Positions 13,892-26,200 of a stretch of 64,000 bases of DNA are shown here, piece by piece. This DNA is from Urophycis tenuis (taxonomy: Eukaryota; Chordata; Actinopteri; Gadiformes; Phycidae). How positions within the stretch are numbered: the stretch's first letter is position 1; each line of letters starts with the position of its first letter. Position numbers and translations under genes: made by a program. The notes under the pieces were generated by a model. That model was not told where the DNA came from, did no database searches, and was given only the letters and a program-made list of their open reading frames with translations. The stretch covers positions 4,814,946-4,878,945 of the forward strand of contig JAXIVH010000028.1 of the NCBI GenBank assembly GCA_036785325.1. The letters run 5' to 3'.

Positions 13892-14813
13892 AAAATAGCA
13901 CACAAGTCCTACCAAGTCAACTTTATTGTCAGTGATAAACATTAATAAATAAACAGTATGGACATTGTATAAACAGTTGTATAAAAAGTGTAAACAGTAT
14001 GAACAGTGTTCTTATAAAAGATATCAATATCAATACTGATCACGTGTGTATTTTATATTTCCAGATTATTTGTTGATGAGCCAGAGCCTGTGACTCCCAC
14101 CAACCGGCCCGTTCAGCCCACTGCGTTGTCGTCCTCCACCCGGCCGAAGCCTCCTGCGCCCACCCGCCTCCAGCCGAGGCCTCCTGCTGCGTCAGCCTGT
14201 GGCCCGCCCGCCCCCTGTTTCGGCAGCACCCATACCGCTGGTCCTCCCCGCACAGCCACAGGCCCCCTCCGTCCTGCTTCGTGGGCCATCCTGCAGCTGT
14301 CTCTGCAGTCATCGTGTGTCAAAACCATTCAAACTTGTATATGGTAACATTTCAAAATGACACCAGCATAAATGAGGACCTTGCAATAGGTTGTGTGTTA
14401 CAGGACCCCCCTGGCATACAGCTGTATGTCTCTGTGAAGGTGGTTGTGAAGAACTGCATCCGGCTGAACAAGTACAAGTGCCGGCGAGGCAGCAACTCTC
14501 TCGAGGGGTTGCACGCCCACCTGGTTAACGCCGTCCCTTCACAGCGATGTGGGATCATGCCGTTCCAAGTAAGTGATTAAAACACACACACACACACACG
14601 CATATATACACACACATATATATATATACTTAAACATAGCTGACCCTTTTTTTCCCCCTTCTCGGGGATTATGCTCCCAGTTTTGATCTCGGACGTCTGG
14701 TCACTTATAGCATATAATAATATTCTATTACTGTTAAGCCAACTATGAATAATAAAACAGGCCAAAACATGTGTCCTTTATCATAGCTACACGTTTTACA
14801 AAAAAAACGCGTG
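13892..14813 (+). pseudogene. exon-bearing block, copy 2
   Basis: Same structure as copy 1, offset 1548. Exon A-like 14065-14343, exon B-like 14404-14568 with acceptor TTACAG and donor GTAAGT. No difference from copy 1 was noticed within the block. No last exon. Confidence 0.75.
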
Positions 14814-15653
14814 AATTGAAAAGTTGAAGGTATGTTTTTAGCTGCTGGGTAGACTTCAGTCAACCTGACGCAGTTTTGTCTGTGAGCAACCAAATTGCTC
14901 GGGGATGGGCTCATTTTAAGCGGGGATATCTAAGGTTCCCAACGGCGTATGGCAAGACTATATTGAGTCATGGGTCGTTGAAATACTGAGCTAATTAATT
15001 TCTGTTCTTTATTGAAAGATTGATCTTAATTGAAACGTTGAAGGTATGTTTTTAGCTGCTGGGTAGACTTCAGTTAACCTGACACAGTTTTGTCTGTGAG
15101 CAACCAAATTGCTTGCGGATGGGCTTATTTTGAGCGGGGAAATCAAAGCTTTCCAACGGCGTATGGCAAGACTATATTGACTCATGGGTCGTTGAAATAC
15201 TTAGCTAATTAATTTGTGTTCAGTTAGGAAAGATTGATGTTGATGGTATGTTTTTAGCTGCTGGGTAGACTTCAGTCAACCTGACGCAGTTTTGTCTGTG
15301 AGCAACTAAATTGGTCGGGGATGGGCTCATTTTAAGCGGGGAAATCTAAGCTTTCCAACGGCGTATGGCAAGACTATATTGACTCATGGGTCGTTGAAAT
15401 ACTAAGCTAATTAATTTGTGTTCTGTAAGGAAAGATTAATATTAATTGAAACGTTGAAGGTTTTTTTTTAGCTGCTGGGTAGACTTCAGTCAACCTGATG
15501 CAGTTTTGTCTGTGAGCAACAAAATTGCTCGCGGATGGGCTCATTTTAAGCGGGGAAATCTAAGCTTTCCAACAACGTATGGCATGACTATATTTGCCCA
15601 CGGGTCGTCGAAATAATAAGCTGATTCATGTGTGTTCTGTTGGCTGTGGAAAG
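14814..15653. repeat. 214-bp satellite, about 4 monomers
   Basis: Exactly one monomer longer than the spacer between copies 1 and 2 (block spacing 1762 versus 1548). The extra monomer carries AGCAACTAAATTGGTCGGGG and a T8-9 run. Confidence 0.93.
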
Positions 15654-16575
15654 AAAATAGCACACAAGTCCTACCAAGTCAACTTTATTGTCAGTGATAA
15701 ACATTAATAAATAAACAGTATGGACATTGTATAAACAGTTGTATAAAAAGTGTAAACAGTATGAACAGTGTTCTTATAAAAGATATCAATATCAATACTG
15801 ATCCCGTGTGTATTTTATATTTCCAGATTATTTGTTGATGAGCCAGAGCCTGTGACTCCCACCAACCGGCCCGTTAAGCCCACTGCGTTGTCGTCCTCCA
15901 CCCGGCCGAAGCCTCCTGCGCCCACCCGCCTCCAGCCGAGGCCTCCTGCTGCGTCAGCCTGTGGCCCGCCCGCCCCCTGTTTCGGCAGCACCCATACCGC
16001 TGGTCCTCCCCGCACAGCCACAGGCCCCCTCCGTCCTGCTTCGTGGGCCATCCTGCAGCTGTCTCTGCAGTCATCGTGTGTCAAAACCATTCAAACTTGT
16101 ATATGGTAACATTTCAAAATGACACCAGCATAAATGAGGACCTTGCAATAGGTTGTGTGTTACAGGACCCCCCTGGCATACAGCTGTATGTCTCTGTGAA
16201 GGTGGTTGTGAAGAACTGCATCCGGCTGAACAAGTACAAGTGCCGGCGAGGCAGCAACTCTCTCGAGGGGTTGCACGCCCACCTGGTTAACGCCGTCCCT
16301 TCACAGCGATGTGGGATCATGCCGTTCCAAGTAAGTGATTAAAACACACACACACACACACGCATATATACACACACATATATATATATACTTAAACATA
16401 GCTGACCCTTTTTTTCCCCCTTCTCGGGGATTATGCTCCCAGTTTTGATCTCGGACGTCTGGTCACTTATAGCATATAATAATATTCTATTACTGTTAAG
16501 CCAACTATGAATAATAAAACAGGCCAAAACATGTGTCCTTTATCATAGCTACACGTTTTACAAAAAAAACGCGTG
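15654..16575 (+). pseudogene. exon-bearing block, copy 3
   Basis: Exon A-like 15827-16105, exon B-like 16166-16330. Differs from copy 1 by CCCGTTAAGCCC in exon A (Gln to Lys in the open frame) and TGATCCCGTGTG upstream of the acceptor. No last exon. Confidence 0.75.
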
Positions 16576-17201
16576 AATTGAAAAGTTTAAGGTATGTTTT
16601 TAGCTGCTGGGTAGACTTCAGTCAACCTGACGCAGTTTTGTCTGTGAGCAACCAAATTGCTCGGGGATGGGCTCATTTTAAGCGGGGATATCTAAGGTTC
16701 CCAACGGCGTATGGCAAGACTATATTGAGTCATGGGTCGTTGAAATACTGAGCTAATTAATTTCTGTTCTTTATTGAAAGATTGATCTTAATTGAAACGT
16801 TGAAGGTATGTTTTTAGCTGCTGGGTAGACTTCAGTTAACCTGACACAGTTTTGTCTGTGAGCAACCAAATTGCTTGCGGATGGGCTTATTTTGAGCGGG
16901 GAAATCAAAGCTTTCCAACGGCGTATGGCAAGACTATATTGACTCATGGGTCGTTGAAATACTTAGCTAATTAATTTGTGTTCAGTTAGGAAAGATTGAT
17001 GTTGATGGTATGTTTTTAGCTGCTGGGTAGACTTCAGTCAACCTGACGCAGTTTTGTCTGTGAGCAACAAAATTGCTCGCGGATGGGCTCATTTTAAGCG
17101 GGGAAATCTAAGCTTTCCAACAACGTATGGCATGACTATATTTGCCCACGGGTCGTCGAAATAATAAGCTGATTCATGTGTGTTCTGTTGGCTGTGGAAA
17201 G
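16576..17201. repeat. 214-bp satellite, about 3 monomers
   Basis: Counterpart of 13266-13891 in the second 3310-bp unit, including the shortened monomer. Confidence 0.93.
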
Positions 17202-18123
17202 AAAATAGCACACAAGTCCTACCAAGTCAACTTTATTGTCAGTGATAAACATTAATAAATAAACAGTATGGACATTGTATAAACAGTTGTATAAAAAGTG
17301 TAAACAGTATGAACAGTGTTCTTATAAAAGATATCAATATCAATACTGATCACGTGTGTATTTTATATTTCCAGATTATTTGTTGATGAGCCAGAGCCTG
17401 TGACTCCCACCAACCGGCCCGTTCAGCCCACTGCGTTGTCGTCCTCCACCCGGCCGAAGCCTCCTGCGCCCACCCGCCTCCAGCCGAGGCCTCCTGCTGC
17501 GTCAGCCTGTGGCCCGCCCGCCCCCTGTTTCGGCAGCACCCATACCGCTGGTCCTCCCCGCACAGCCACAGGCCCCCTCCGTCCTGCTTCGTGGGCCATC
17601 CTGCAGCTGTCTCTGCAGTCATCGTGTGTCAAAACCATTCAAACTTGTATATGGTAACATTTCAAAATGACACCAGCATAAATGAGGACCTTGCAATAGG
17701 TTGTGTGTTACAGGACCCCCCTGGCATACAGCTGTATGTCTCTGTGAAGGTGGTTGTGAAGAACTGCATCCGGCTGAACAAGTACAAGTGCCGGCGAGGC
17801 AGCAACTCTCTCGAGGGGTTGCACGCCCACCTGGTTAACGCCGTCCCTTCACAGCGATGTGGGATCATGCCGTTCCAAGTAAGTGATTAAAACACACACA
17901 CACACACACGCATATATACACACACATATATATATATACTTAAACATAGCTGACCCTTTTTTTCCCCCTTCTCGGGGATTATGCTCCCAGTTTTGATCTC
18001 GGACGTCTGGTCACTTATAGCATATAATAATATTCTATTACTGTTAAGCCAACTATGAATAATAAAACAGGCCAAAACATGTGTCCTTTATCATAGCTAC
18101 ACGTTTTACAAAAAAAACGCGTG
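17202..18123 (+). pseudogene. exon-bearing block, copy 4
   Basis: Counterpart of copy 2 at +3310. Exon A-like 17375-17653, exon B-like 17714-17878, both with the same splice-site sequences. No last exon. Confidence 0.75.
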
Positions 18124-18963
18124 AATTGAAAAGTTGAAGGTATGTTTTTAGCTGCTGGGTAGACTTCAGTCAACCTGACGCAGTTTTGTCTGTGAGCAAC
18201 CAAATTGCTCGGGGATGGGCTCATTTTAAGCGGGGATATCTAAGGTTCCCAACGGCGTATGGCAAGACTATATTGAGTCATGGGTCGTTGAAATACTGAG
18301 CTAATTAATTTCTGTTCTTTATTGAAAGATTGATCTTAATTGAAACGTTGAAGGTATGTTTTTAGCTGCTGGGTAGACTTCAGTTAACCTGACACAGTTT
18401 TGTCTGTGAGCAACCAAATTGCTTGCGGATGGGCTTATTTTGAGCGGGGAAATCAAAGCTTTCCAACGGCGTATGGCAAGACTATATTGACTCATGGGTC
18501 GTTGAAATACTTAGCTAATTAATTTGTGTTCAGTTAGGAAAGATTGATGTTGATGGTATGTTTTTAGCTGCTGGGTAGACTTCAGTCAACCTGACGCAGT
18601 TTTGTCTGTGAGCAACTAAATTGGTCGGGGATGGGCTCATTTTAAGCGGGGAAATCTAAGCTTTCCAACGGCGTATGGCAAGACTATATTGACTCATGGG
18701 TCGTTGAAATACTAAGCTAATTAATTTGTGTTCTGTAAGGAAAGATTAATATTAATTGAAACGTTGAAGGTTTTTTTTTAGCTGCTGGGTAGACTTCAGT
18801 CAACCTGATGCAGTTTTGTCTGTGAGCAACAAAATTGCTCGCGGATGGGCTCATTTTAAGCGGGGAAATCTAAGCTTTCCAACAACGTATGGCATGACTA
18901 TATTTGCCCACGGGTCGTCGAAATAATAAGCTGATTCATGTGTGTTCTGTTGGCTGTGGAAAG
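18124..18963. repeat. 214-bp satellite, about 4 monomers
   Basis: Counterpart of 14814-15653 in the second 3310-bp unit. Confidence 0.93.
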
Positions 18964-19887
18964 AAAATAGCACACAAGTCCTACCAAGTCAACTTTATTG
19001 TCAGTGATAAACATTAATAAATAAACAGTATGGACATTGTATAAACAGTTGTATAAAAAGTGTAAACAGTATGAACAGTGTTCTTATAAAAGATATCAAT
19101 ATCAATACTGATCACGTGTGTATTTTATATTTCCAGATTATTTGTTGATGAGCCAGAGCCTGTGACTCCCACCAACCGGCCCGTTAAGCCCACTGCGTTG
19201 TCGTCCTCCACCCGGCCGAAGCCTCCTGCGCCCACCCGCCTCCAGCCGAGGCCTCCTGCTGCGTCAGCCTGTGGCCCGCCCGCCCCCTGTTTCGGCAGCA
19301 CCCATACCGCTGGTCCTCCCCGCACAGCCACAGGCCCCCTCCGTCCTGCTTCGTGGGCCATCCTGCAGCTGTCTCTGCAGTCATCGTGTGTCAAAACCAT
19401 TCAAACTTGTATATGGTAACATTTCAAAATGACACCAGCATAAATGAGGACCTTGCAATAGGTTGTGTGTTACAGGACCCCCCTGGCATACAGCTGTATG
19501 TCTCTGTGAAGGTGGTTGTGAAGAACTGCATCCGGCTGAACAAGTACAAGTGCCGGCGAGGCAGCAACTCTCTCGAGGGGTTGCACGCCCACCTGGTTAA
19601 CGCCGTCCCTTCACAGCGATGTGGGATCATGCCGTTCCAAGTAAGTGATTAAAACACACACACACACACACGCATATATACACACACATATATATATATA
19701 TACTTAAACATAGCTGACCCTTTTTTTCCCCCTTCTCGGGGATTATGCTCCCAGTTTTGATCTCGGACGTCTGGTCACTTATAGCATATAATAATATTCT
19801 ATTACTGTTAAGCCAACTATGAATAATAAAACAGGCCAAAACATGTGTCCTTTATCATAGCTACACGTTTTACAAAAAAAACGCGTG
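18964..19887 (+). pseudogene. exon-bearing block, copy 5
   Basis: Exon A-like 19137-19415 (with the AAGCCCACTG variant of copy 3), exon B-like 19476-19640. The TA microsatellite is 2 bp longer than in copies 1-4. The 3' part begins a segmental duplication shared with 47684 onward. No last exon. Confidence 0.75.
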
Positions 19888-20808
19888 AATTGAAAAGTTG
19901 AAGGTATGTTTTTAGCTGCTGGGTAGACTTCAGTCAACCTGACGCAGTTTTGTCTGTGAGCAACCAAATTGCTCGGGGATGGGCTCATTTTAAGCGGGGA
20001 AATCTAAGGTTCCCAACGGCGTATGGCAAGACTATATTGAGTCATGGGTCGTTGAAATACTAAGCTAATTAATTTCTGTTCTTTATTGAAAGATTGATCT
20101 TAATTGAAACGTTGAAGGTATGTTTTTAGCTGCTGGGTAGACTTCAGTCAACCTGACGCAGTTTTGTCTGTGAGCAACCAGACTGCTCGCGGATGGGCTC
20201 ATTTTAAGCGGGGAAATCTAAGCTTTCCAACGGCGTATGGCAAGACTATATTGACTCATTGGTCGTTGAAATACTAAGCTAATTAATTTGTGATCTGTAA
20301 GGAAAGATTAATGTTAATTGAAACGTTGAATGTATGTTTTTAGCTGCTGGGTAGACTTCAGTCAACCTGACGCAGTTTTGTCTCTGAGCAACCAAATCGC
20401 TCAGGGATGGGCTCATTTTAAGCGGGGAAATCTAAGCTTTCTAACGGCGTATGGCAAGACTATATTGACTCATGGGTCGTTGAAATACTAAGCTAATTAA
20501 TTTGTGATCTGTAAGGAAAGATTGATGTTAATTGAAACGTTGAAGGTATGTTTTTAGCTGCTGGGTAGACTTCAGTCAACCTGACGCAGTTTTGTCTGTG
20601 AGCAACCAGACTGCTCGCGGATGGGCTCATTTAAAGCGGGGAAATCTAAGCTTTCCAACGGCGTATGGAAAGACTATATTGACTCATTGGTCGTTGAAAT
20701 ACTAAGCTAATTAATTTGTGATCTGTAAGGAAAGATTGATGTTAATTGAAACGTTGAAGGTATGTTTTTAGCTGCTGGTTAGACTTCACTCAACCTGACA
20801 CAGTTTAG
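19888..20808. repeat. 214-bp satellite, about 4 monomers
   Basis: Matches 47991-48911 at offset 28103, including private variants GTTGAATGTATG, CATTTAAAGCGG and GCTGCTGGTTAGAC. The right edge is the 3' end of a LINE. Confidence 0.94.
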
Positions 20809-22084
20809 TACAAGATACAAGATACAAGAAGGTTTATTGTCATCACATCGTAAGACATGACGAAATTACAGCAGCTACCACCATAATAGTGCATTCAAAT
20901 TTTTGTTTTTAAAACAAAACAAAAAAATGGAGATGGCTAGAAAGGAGAAGTTAACTTAAGAGGCCATAAAAATAGTTATATGGCCCACACATACTGAAAA
21001 CAATGTACACACATACGGAATGACGGTGATAATGATAATTAACGGAATGAAATGACATGAGGTTGTTGGAGTGAATATAAGGTAAAAAAAGATAAAAATA
21101 GAAAAACAAAAACAAAAGGGACCTGAGGATAAATATAAAGTGTATAAAGTGATGCATATAAAGTGATGAAATATAAAGTGATAAAATGACAATGAAATGA
21201 CAATGAAAAGTGACAGTGCTTGCTATTTTGAGGGTGAGGTATGAAGGTGAGGTGCAGAGTTCAGTAACCTCGTGGCCCAGGGATAGAAGCTATTCTTCAG
21301 TCTGTTTGTTCTGGACCTGAGGGACCTGAGTCTCTGCCCTGATGGCAACAGATTGAACAGATGATGACCGGGGTGTGAGGGGTCCTTTATTATTTTAGCG
21401 GCTCTGCTGATGCCGCGGGAGCTGGTAATGTTCTCCAGGGTGGGAAGAGGACAGCCGATGATTTTTTCTGCTGACCTGGTGACCCTCTGCAACGCTTTCC
21501 TGTCTGCAGCAGAGCAGGCAGTGAACCAGACGGTCGTGCAGTACAGCAGCACCGGCTCGATGGTGGCCCGGTAGAAGGACACCTGCAGTTTCACCTCTAG
21601 GTGGTTCCTCCGCAGCACCCGGAGGAAGTGGAGTCTCTGCTGGGCCTTCTTGATGGCGGCCGTCGTATTGACCGACCAGGTCAGGTCCTCTGTGATGTAG
21701 GTCCCCAGGAGCTTGAAGGAGGCCACTATCTCCACGCCTACACCGTTGATTAGCAGCGGTGCGTGGTCCCCTCTCTGCCTCCTGAAGTCAATTACCAGCT
21801 CTTTGGTCTTGTTGGTGTTCAGCAACAGGTTGTTCCTGTCGCACCACTCTGCCAGCTCCTGGACTTCCTCTCTGTAGGCTGTTTCATCGCCCCCCGTGAT
21901 CAGGCCCACCAACGTGGTGTCGTCGGCGAACTTGATGATGGAGTTCGAGGGGTGAGTGGGGGGACAGTCGTACGTGTAGAGAGTATACAGGAGGGGGCTC
22001 AGTACACATCCCTGAGGGGAACCGGTGCTGAGAGACAGGGCGGAGGAGCAGAGCGAACCCAGCTTCACAACCTGTGGCCGGTTG
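20809..22084 (-). mobile_element. CR1/L2-like LINE, truncated copy
   Basis: 3' part of the same family as the full-length LINE at 48912-52311 and nearly identical to it at offset 28103. The 3' end is a short tandem tail read on the plus strand as TACAAGATACAAGATACAAG. 20809-21222 is 3' UTR. The 5' break at about 22084 falls inside the reverse transcriptase and abuts satellite sequence (GATTGCTCGGGG). Because the 3' flanking satellite is shared with the full copy, this is better explained as a duplicated full insertion later cut by recombination than as an independent 5'-truncated insertion. Confidence 0.88.
21223..22084 (-). pseudogene. LINE reverse transcriptase, C-terminal fragment
   Basis: About 287 codons open from the break to the stop. 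It corresponds to residues from about 707 to the end of the 990-aa protein encoded at 49326-52298. It retains the SPQGCVLSPLLYTLYT region, the catalytic FADDTTLVGL motif, the palm/thumb region and the C-terminal LFNLLPSGQRLRSLRSRTNR block typical of fish CR1/L2-like elements. Endonuclease and N-terminal RT are missing, so it cannot act autonomously. An apparent start at 22068 is an in-frame GTG, not a real initiator. Confidence 0.88.
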
Positions 22085-22628
22085 CCGATTGCTCGGGGAT
22101 GGGCTCATTTTAAGCGGGGAAATCTAAGGTTCCCAACGGCATATGGCAAGACTATATTGAGTCATGGGTCGTTGAAATACTGAGCTAATTAATTTCTGTT
22201 CTTTATTGAAAGATTGATCTTAATTGAAACGTTGAAGGTATGTTTTTAGCTGCTGGGTAGACTTCAGTTAACCTGACGCAGTTTTGTCTGTGAGCAACCA
22301 AATTGCTTGCGGATGGGCTTATTTTGAGCGGGGAAATCAAAGCTTTCCAACGGCGTATGGCAAGACTATATTGACTCATGGGTCGTTGAAATACTTAGCT
22401 AATTAATTTGTGTTCAGTTAGGAAAGATTGATGTTGATGGTATGTTTTTAGCTGCTGGGTAGACTTCAGTCAACCTGACGCAGTTTTGTCTGTGAGCAAC
22501 TAAATTGGTCGTGGATGGGCTCATTTTAAGCGGGGAAATCTAAGCTTTCCAACGGCGTATGGCAAGACTATATGGACTCATGGGTCGTTGAAATACTAAG
22601 CTAATTATTTTGTGTTCTGTAAGGAAAG
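22085..22628. repeat. 214-bp satellite, about 2.5 monomers
   Basis: Resumes directly at the LINE break and runs to the target site of the LTR retrotransposon. The last bases GAAAG (22624-22628) are the left copy of its 5-bp target duplication. Confidence 0.94.
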
Positions 22629-23155
22629 TGTCAGACACCAAACAGGAAGAGGACCACAAGAGCGTCACGTTAAACAGTTTATTGAAGGATTTGGGGAAAG
22701 GGGGTGTATGGGTGTGTTTCCAGAGCTGAGTGGCGTCTCACTGAGATGGCGGGGTGGGTTCCAGGGCAGGCTCGATGATGGGCTGGAGTCACTGGGTAAA
22801 GACACACACAGCCGAGGGAGAGGAAAGCTGGCAGATGGAATGTTAGCAGTGGTACAGGCAAGGGCTAGGCAGTATTCGTAGTCATAAGGCAGAAGGCAGG
22901 TCACGGTTACCGGGGCAGAAGATCAAAGACGTAGTTGAGCAGGTCCGATATCACAGGTAAGAGTCAGAGGCGTATGAAGACAGGCAGGGTAACAGGTACT
23001 GGTTTGCAGACAGTCTGACAAGGAGGTACTGAAAGACAGGGCTTATATACAGAGGGAGATGAACAGGGAATGCAGTGCAGCTGGCAGGTTAATGATTGCA
23101 GGAGTAGATACAGGTGTGGCTGATCAAACAGAGCTGAGAGAGAAAGCTCATGACA
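22629..23155 (-). repeat. 3' LTR of the sushi-like element
   Basis: 527 bp, same length as the 5' LTR. A poly(A) signal AATAAA is read on the minus strand at 22683-22678, about 50 nt before the LTR end. The self-primer segment at 23019-23010 reads GTCAGACTGT on the minus strand, versus GTCAGATCGT in the 5' LTR. Confidence 0.95.
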
Positions 23156-23235
23156 GAACCCCCCCCCTAAGGGACGGCCCCAGAAGTCCCCAAAAAACAT
23201 CAAACTGGGCGGGCGGAGGGGGAGCCGGCGGAGGG
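23156..23235 (-). other. 3' untranslated segment with polypurine tract
   Basis: Between the pol stop and the 3' LTR. On the minus strand a run of nine G (23167-23159) preceded by TTA and followed by TTC abuts the LTR. This is the expected position of the plus-strand primer. Confidence 0.8.
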
Positions 23236-26200
23236 TCAGAACTCCTCTGAGCGGTCAGACTCCATGGCCTCATCCTCCGAGGGGGTCTGAGAGGTGCCAT
23301 CAGGGGCCAGGGCAGGGTCCAGGTCAGGATCCGGGCCAGACACAGGGTCAGAAACTGGGCAGGAGGAGCGACGGGACCCCTTTGGACGACCCCGACGGAT
23401 GGCAGGCTGGTCCGGATGCAGACGGTGGAAGTCGGCGATGAGAGTCCGGTCCACAATTCGACTGGTCGGCACCCAGATTCTCTCCTCAGGCCCATAGCCC
23501 TCCCAGTCGACGAGATACTGGAGGCCCCTACCCCTCCGTCTGGACTGAAGTAGGCGTCGAACGGTGTACACCAGCCCACCGTCAATGAGGCGAGGAGGAG
23601 GAGGAGGAGGTGCCGCTGGAACCAGCGGACTTACATGCACTGGTTTGACTTTCGAAACATGGAAAGTGGGATGCACCTTCATGGAAGCTGGCAACTGGAG
23701 CCGGACTGCGGTTGGACTGATGACCCTCTGGATAGGGAATGGGCCGAGGAAGCGAGGTGCTAGCTTACGTGATTCCACCCTCAGCGGCAGGTCCTTGGCT
23801 GACAGCCACACTTTCTGGCCAACACGGTAAGTGGGTGCTGGCGTCCTCCGACGGTTAGCCCCAGTGGCATAGCTGGTCACTGACTTGAGTAGTGTGGTAC
23901 GGGCTTGTGACCAGGTGCGGCGGCATCGGCGAGCATGGGCGAAGGCAGATGGGCAGGAAACCTCTCCTTCCTGGCTGGGGAACAGAGGGGGCTGGTAACC
24001 ATACACACACTGAAAAGGTGACATACCAGTGGCAGAACAGGTGAGGGAGTTGTGGGCGTACTCTACCCATGTCAGTTGTTGCGCCCAGGCCTTACAGGAA
24101 GCCATGCATCGGAGCGCCTTCTCCAGTTCCTGGTTCGCCCGCTCTGACTGACCATTGGACTGGGGATGAAATCCAGAGGTGAGACTGACTGTGGCCCCTA
24201 GAAGATGGCAGAACTCCTTCCAGAATGAGGAGGTGAATTGTGGGCCTCTGTCTGAGACAACGTCCCTGGGCAGCCCGTGTAGACGGAAGACATGATCCAC
24301 CACAACCTGGGCAGTCTCTCTAGCAGATGGCAGCTTCGGGAGGGGAATGAAGTGCGCCATCTTGCTGAACCGGTCAACCACAGTGAGAATGACAGTCATT
24401 CCATCCGATGGGGGCAGGCCTGTTACAAAGTCCAGGGAGACATGGGACCAGGGTCGTGTGGGCACAGGCTGGAGTAATCCAGCAGGGGGCTGGTTGGAGG
24501 ATTTGTTCCGGTTGCAGGTGAGGCAAGCACGGACGAATTCTCTGACATCCCTTCTCAAGGAAGGCCACCAGAAGCGCTGGGCAAGGAGATGGCAGGTGCG
24601 GGCTGAACCCGGGTGGCAGGCAAGGCGGGAGTTGTGTCCCCACTGTATGACCCGGGATCTCAAGTTTTCAGGGACGAAGAGACGGCCATCAGGGCATGCA
24701 CTGGTGCCGGGATGGTCACGGAGAGCCTCTTGAACCTCTTCCTCAACATCCCAGGTCAGAGCAGCTATGATACAGGGATCAGGCAGGATGGGTGCAGGTT
24801 CCTGGGAAGGAGTGTCATCCTTCTGGAACTGGCGGGAGAGAGCATCCGGCTTGGTATTACGTGAACCTGGGCGGTATGACAGGGTGAAGTTGAATCTGGT
24901 GAAAAACAAGGCCCAGCGGGATTGTCTGGAGTTGAGGCGCTTGGCAGTGCGGATGTATTCGAGGTTTTTGTGATCTGTCCAGGCCAGGAACGGGACCGTG
25001 GACCCCTCCAGCCAGTGACGCCACTCCTCCAGGGCAAGCTTGACGGCCAAAAGCTCACGGTTTCCAACGTCATAATTGCGCTCTGCAGGTGAAAGCCGGC
25101 GGGAAAAGAATGCACAGGGGTGCAACTTGTTGTCCTCCACTGCCCGTTGAGAAAGTATGGCCCCGACTCCCATGTCCGAAGCATCCACCTCGACAACGAA
25201 CTGTCGGTCTGCATCCGGCATCAGAAGGATGGGAGCCGTGGTGAAGCGGGCCTTGAGGGTCTGAAAGGCTTTGTTAGCCTCTGGGGTCCAGACAAAGGGG
25301 TGTTTGATACTGGTCAGAACGGTGAGGGGAGCGGCGACGGTGCTGTAGTTCCGGATGAATCTCCTGTAGAAATTGGCAAAGCCAAGAAACTGTTGCAACT
25401 TCTTCCTATTCTCCGGAACTGGCCAGGAAGTAACTGCAGAGACCTTTGCGGGGTCCATCTGGATATTTCCCTCAGCCACGATGTATCCCAGGAATGACAC
25501 AGACTGAACATGGAACTCGCACTTCTCTGCTTTGACATAGAGGGAGTTCTCCAGGAGGCGACGGAGGACCAGTTGGACATGACGAGTGTGTTCAGACAGA
25601 GTTCTGGAGAAGATCAAGATGTCGTCCAGGTACACGAAGATGAATTTATTCAGCATGTCCCGCAGCACATCGTTCACCAGAGCCTGGAATACCGCTGGTG
25701 CGTTGGTGAGGCCAAATGGCATTACCCGGTACTCATAGTGGCCGGTGTGGGTGTTGAATGCAGTTTTCCACTCGTCGCCTTCTCGTATGCGCACTAGGTG
25801 GTACGCATTACGAAGGTCCAGTTTAGTGAAAACTGTGGATCCCTGGAGCAGCTCAAAAGCAGAGGTGAGTAAGGGCAGAGGATACCGGTTCTTCACTGTG
25901 ACGTCGTTCAGACCTCGGTAATCAATGCAGGGCCGAAGGGAACCGTCCTTCTTTCCCACAAAGAAGAACCCGGCACCAGCAGGAGAAGAAGACGGGCGGA
26001 TGATTCCAGCTGCTAGGGAGTCCCTGATGTAATCCTCCATGGCCTTTCTTTCTGGAGGAGACAGTGAGTAGAGGTGACCCTTAGGTGGAGCAGATCCAGG
26101 GAGAAGGTCAATGGCGCAGTCATACGGACGGTGTGGGGGCAGAGATGTGGCTTTGGTCTTGTTGAACACTTGCCGGAGGCCATGGTAGCATTCAGGAACG

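Larger units (their letters stand above)
12300..18919. repeat. 3310-bp higher-order repeat containing two exon blocks plus satellite
   Basis: Two tandem units (12300-15609 and 15610-18919) and the start of a third. Every block landmark recurs at +3310, e.g. exon B donors at 13021, 16331 and 19641, and 14569 and 17879. Each unit holds two exon blocks separated by 3 and then 4 satellite monomers. Almost no differences are visible between units (CAGCCCACTG versus AAGCCCACTG in exon A is one), so amplification is recent, or the assembly duplicated the region. Confidence 0.9.
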
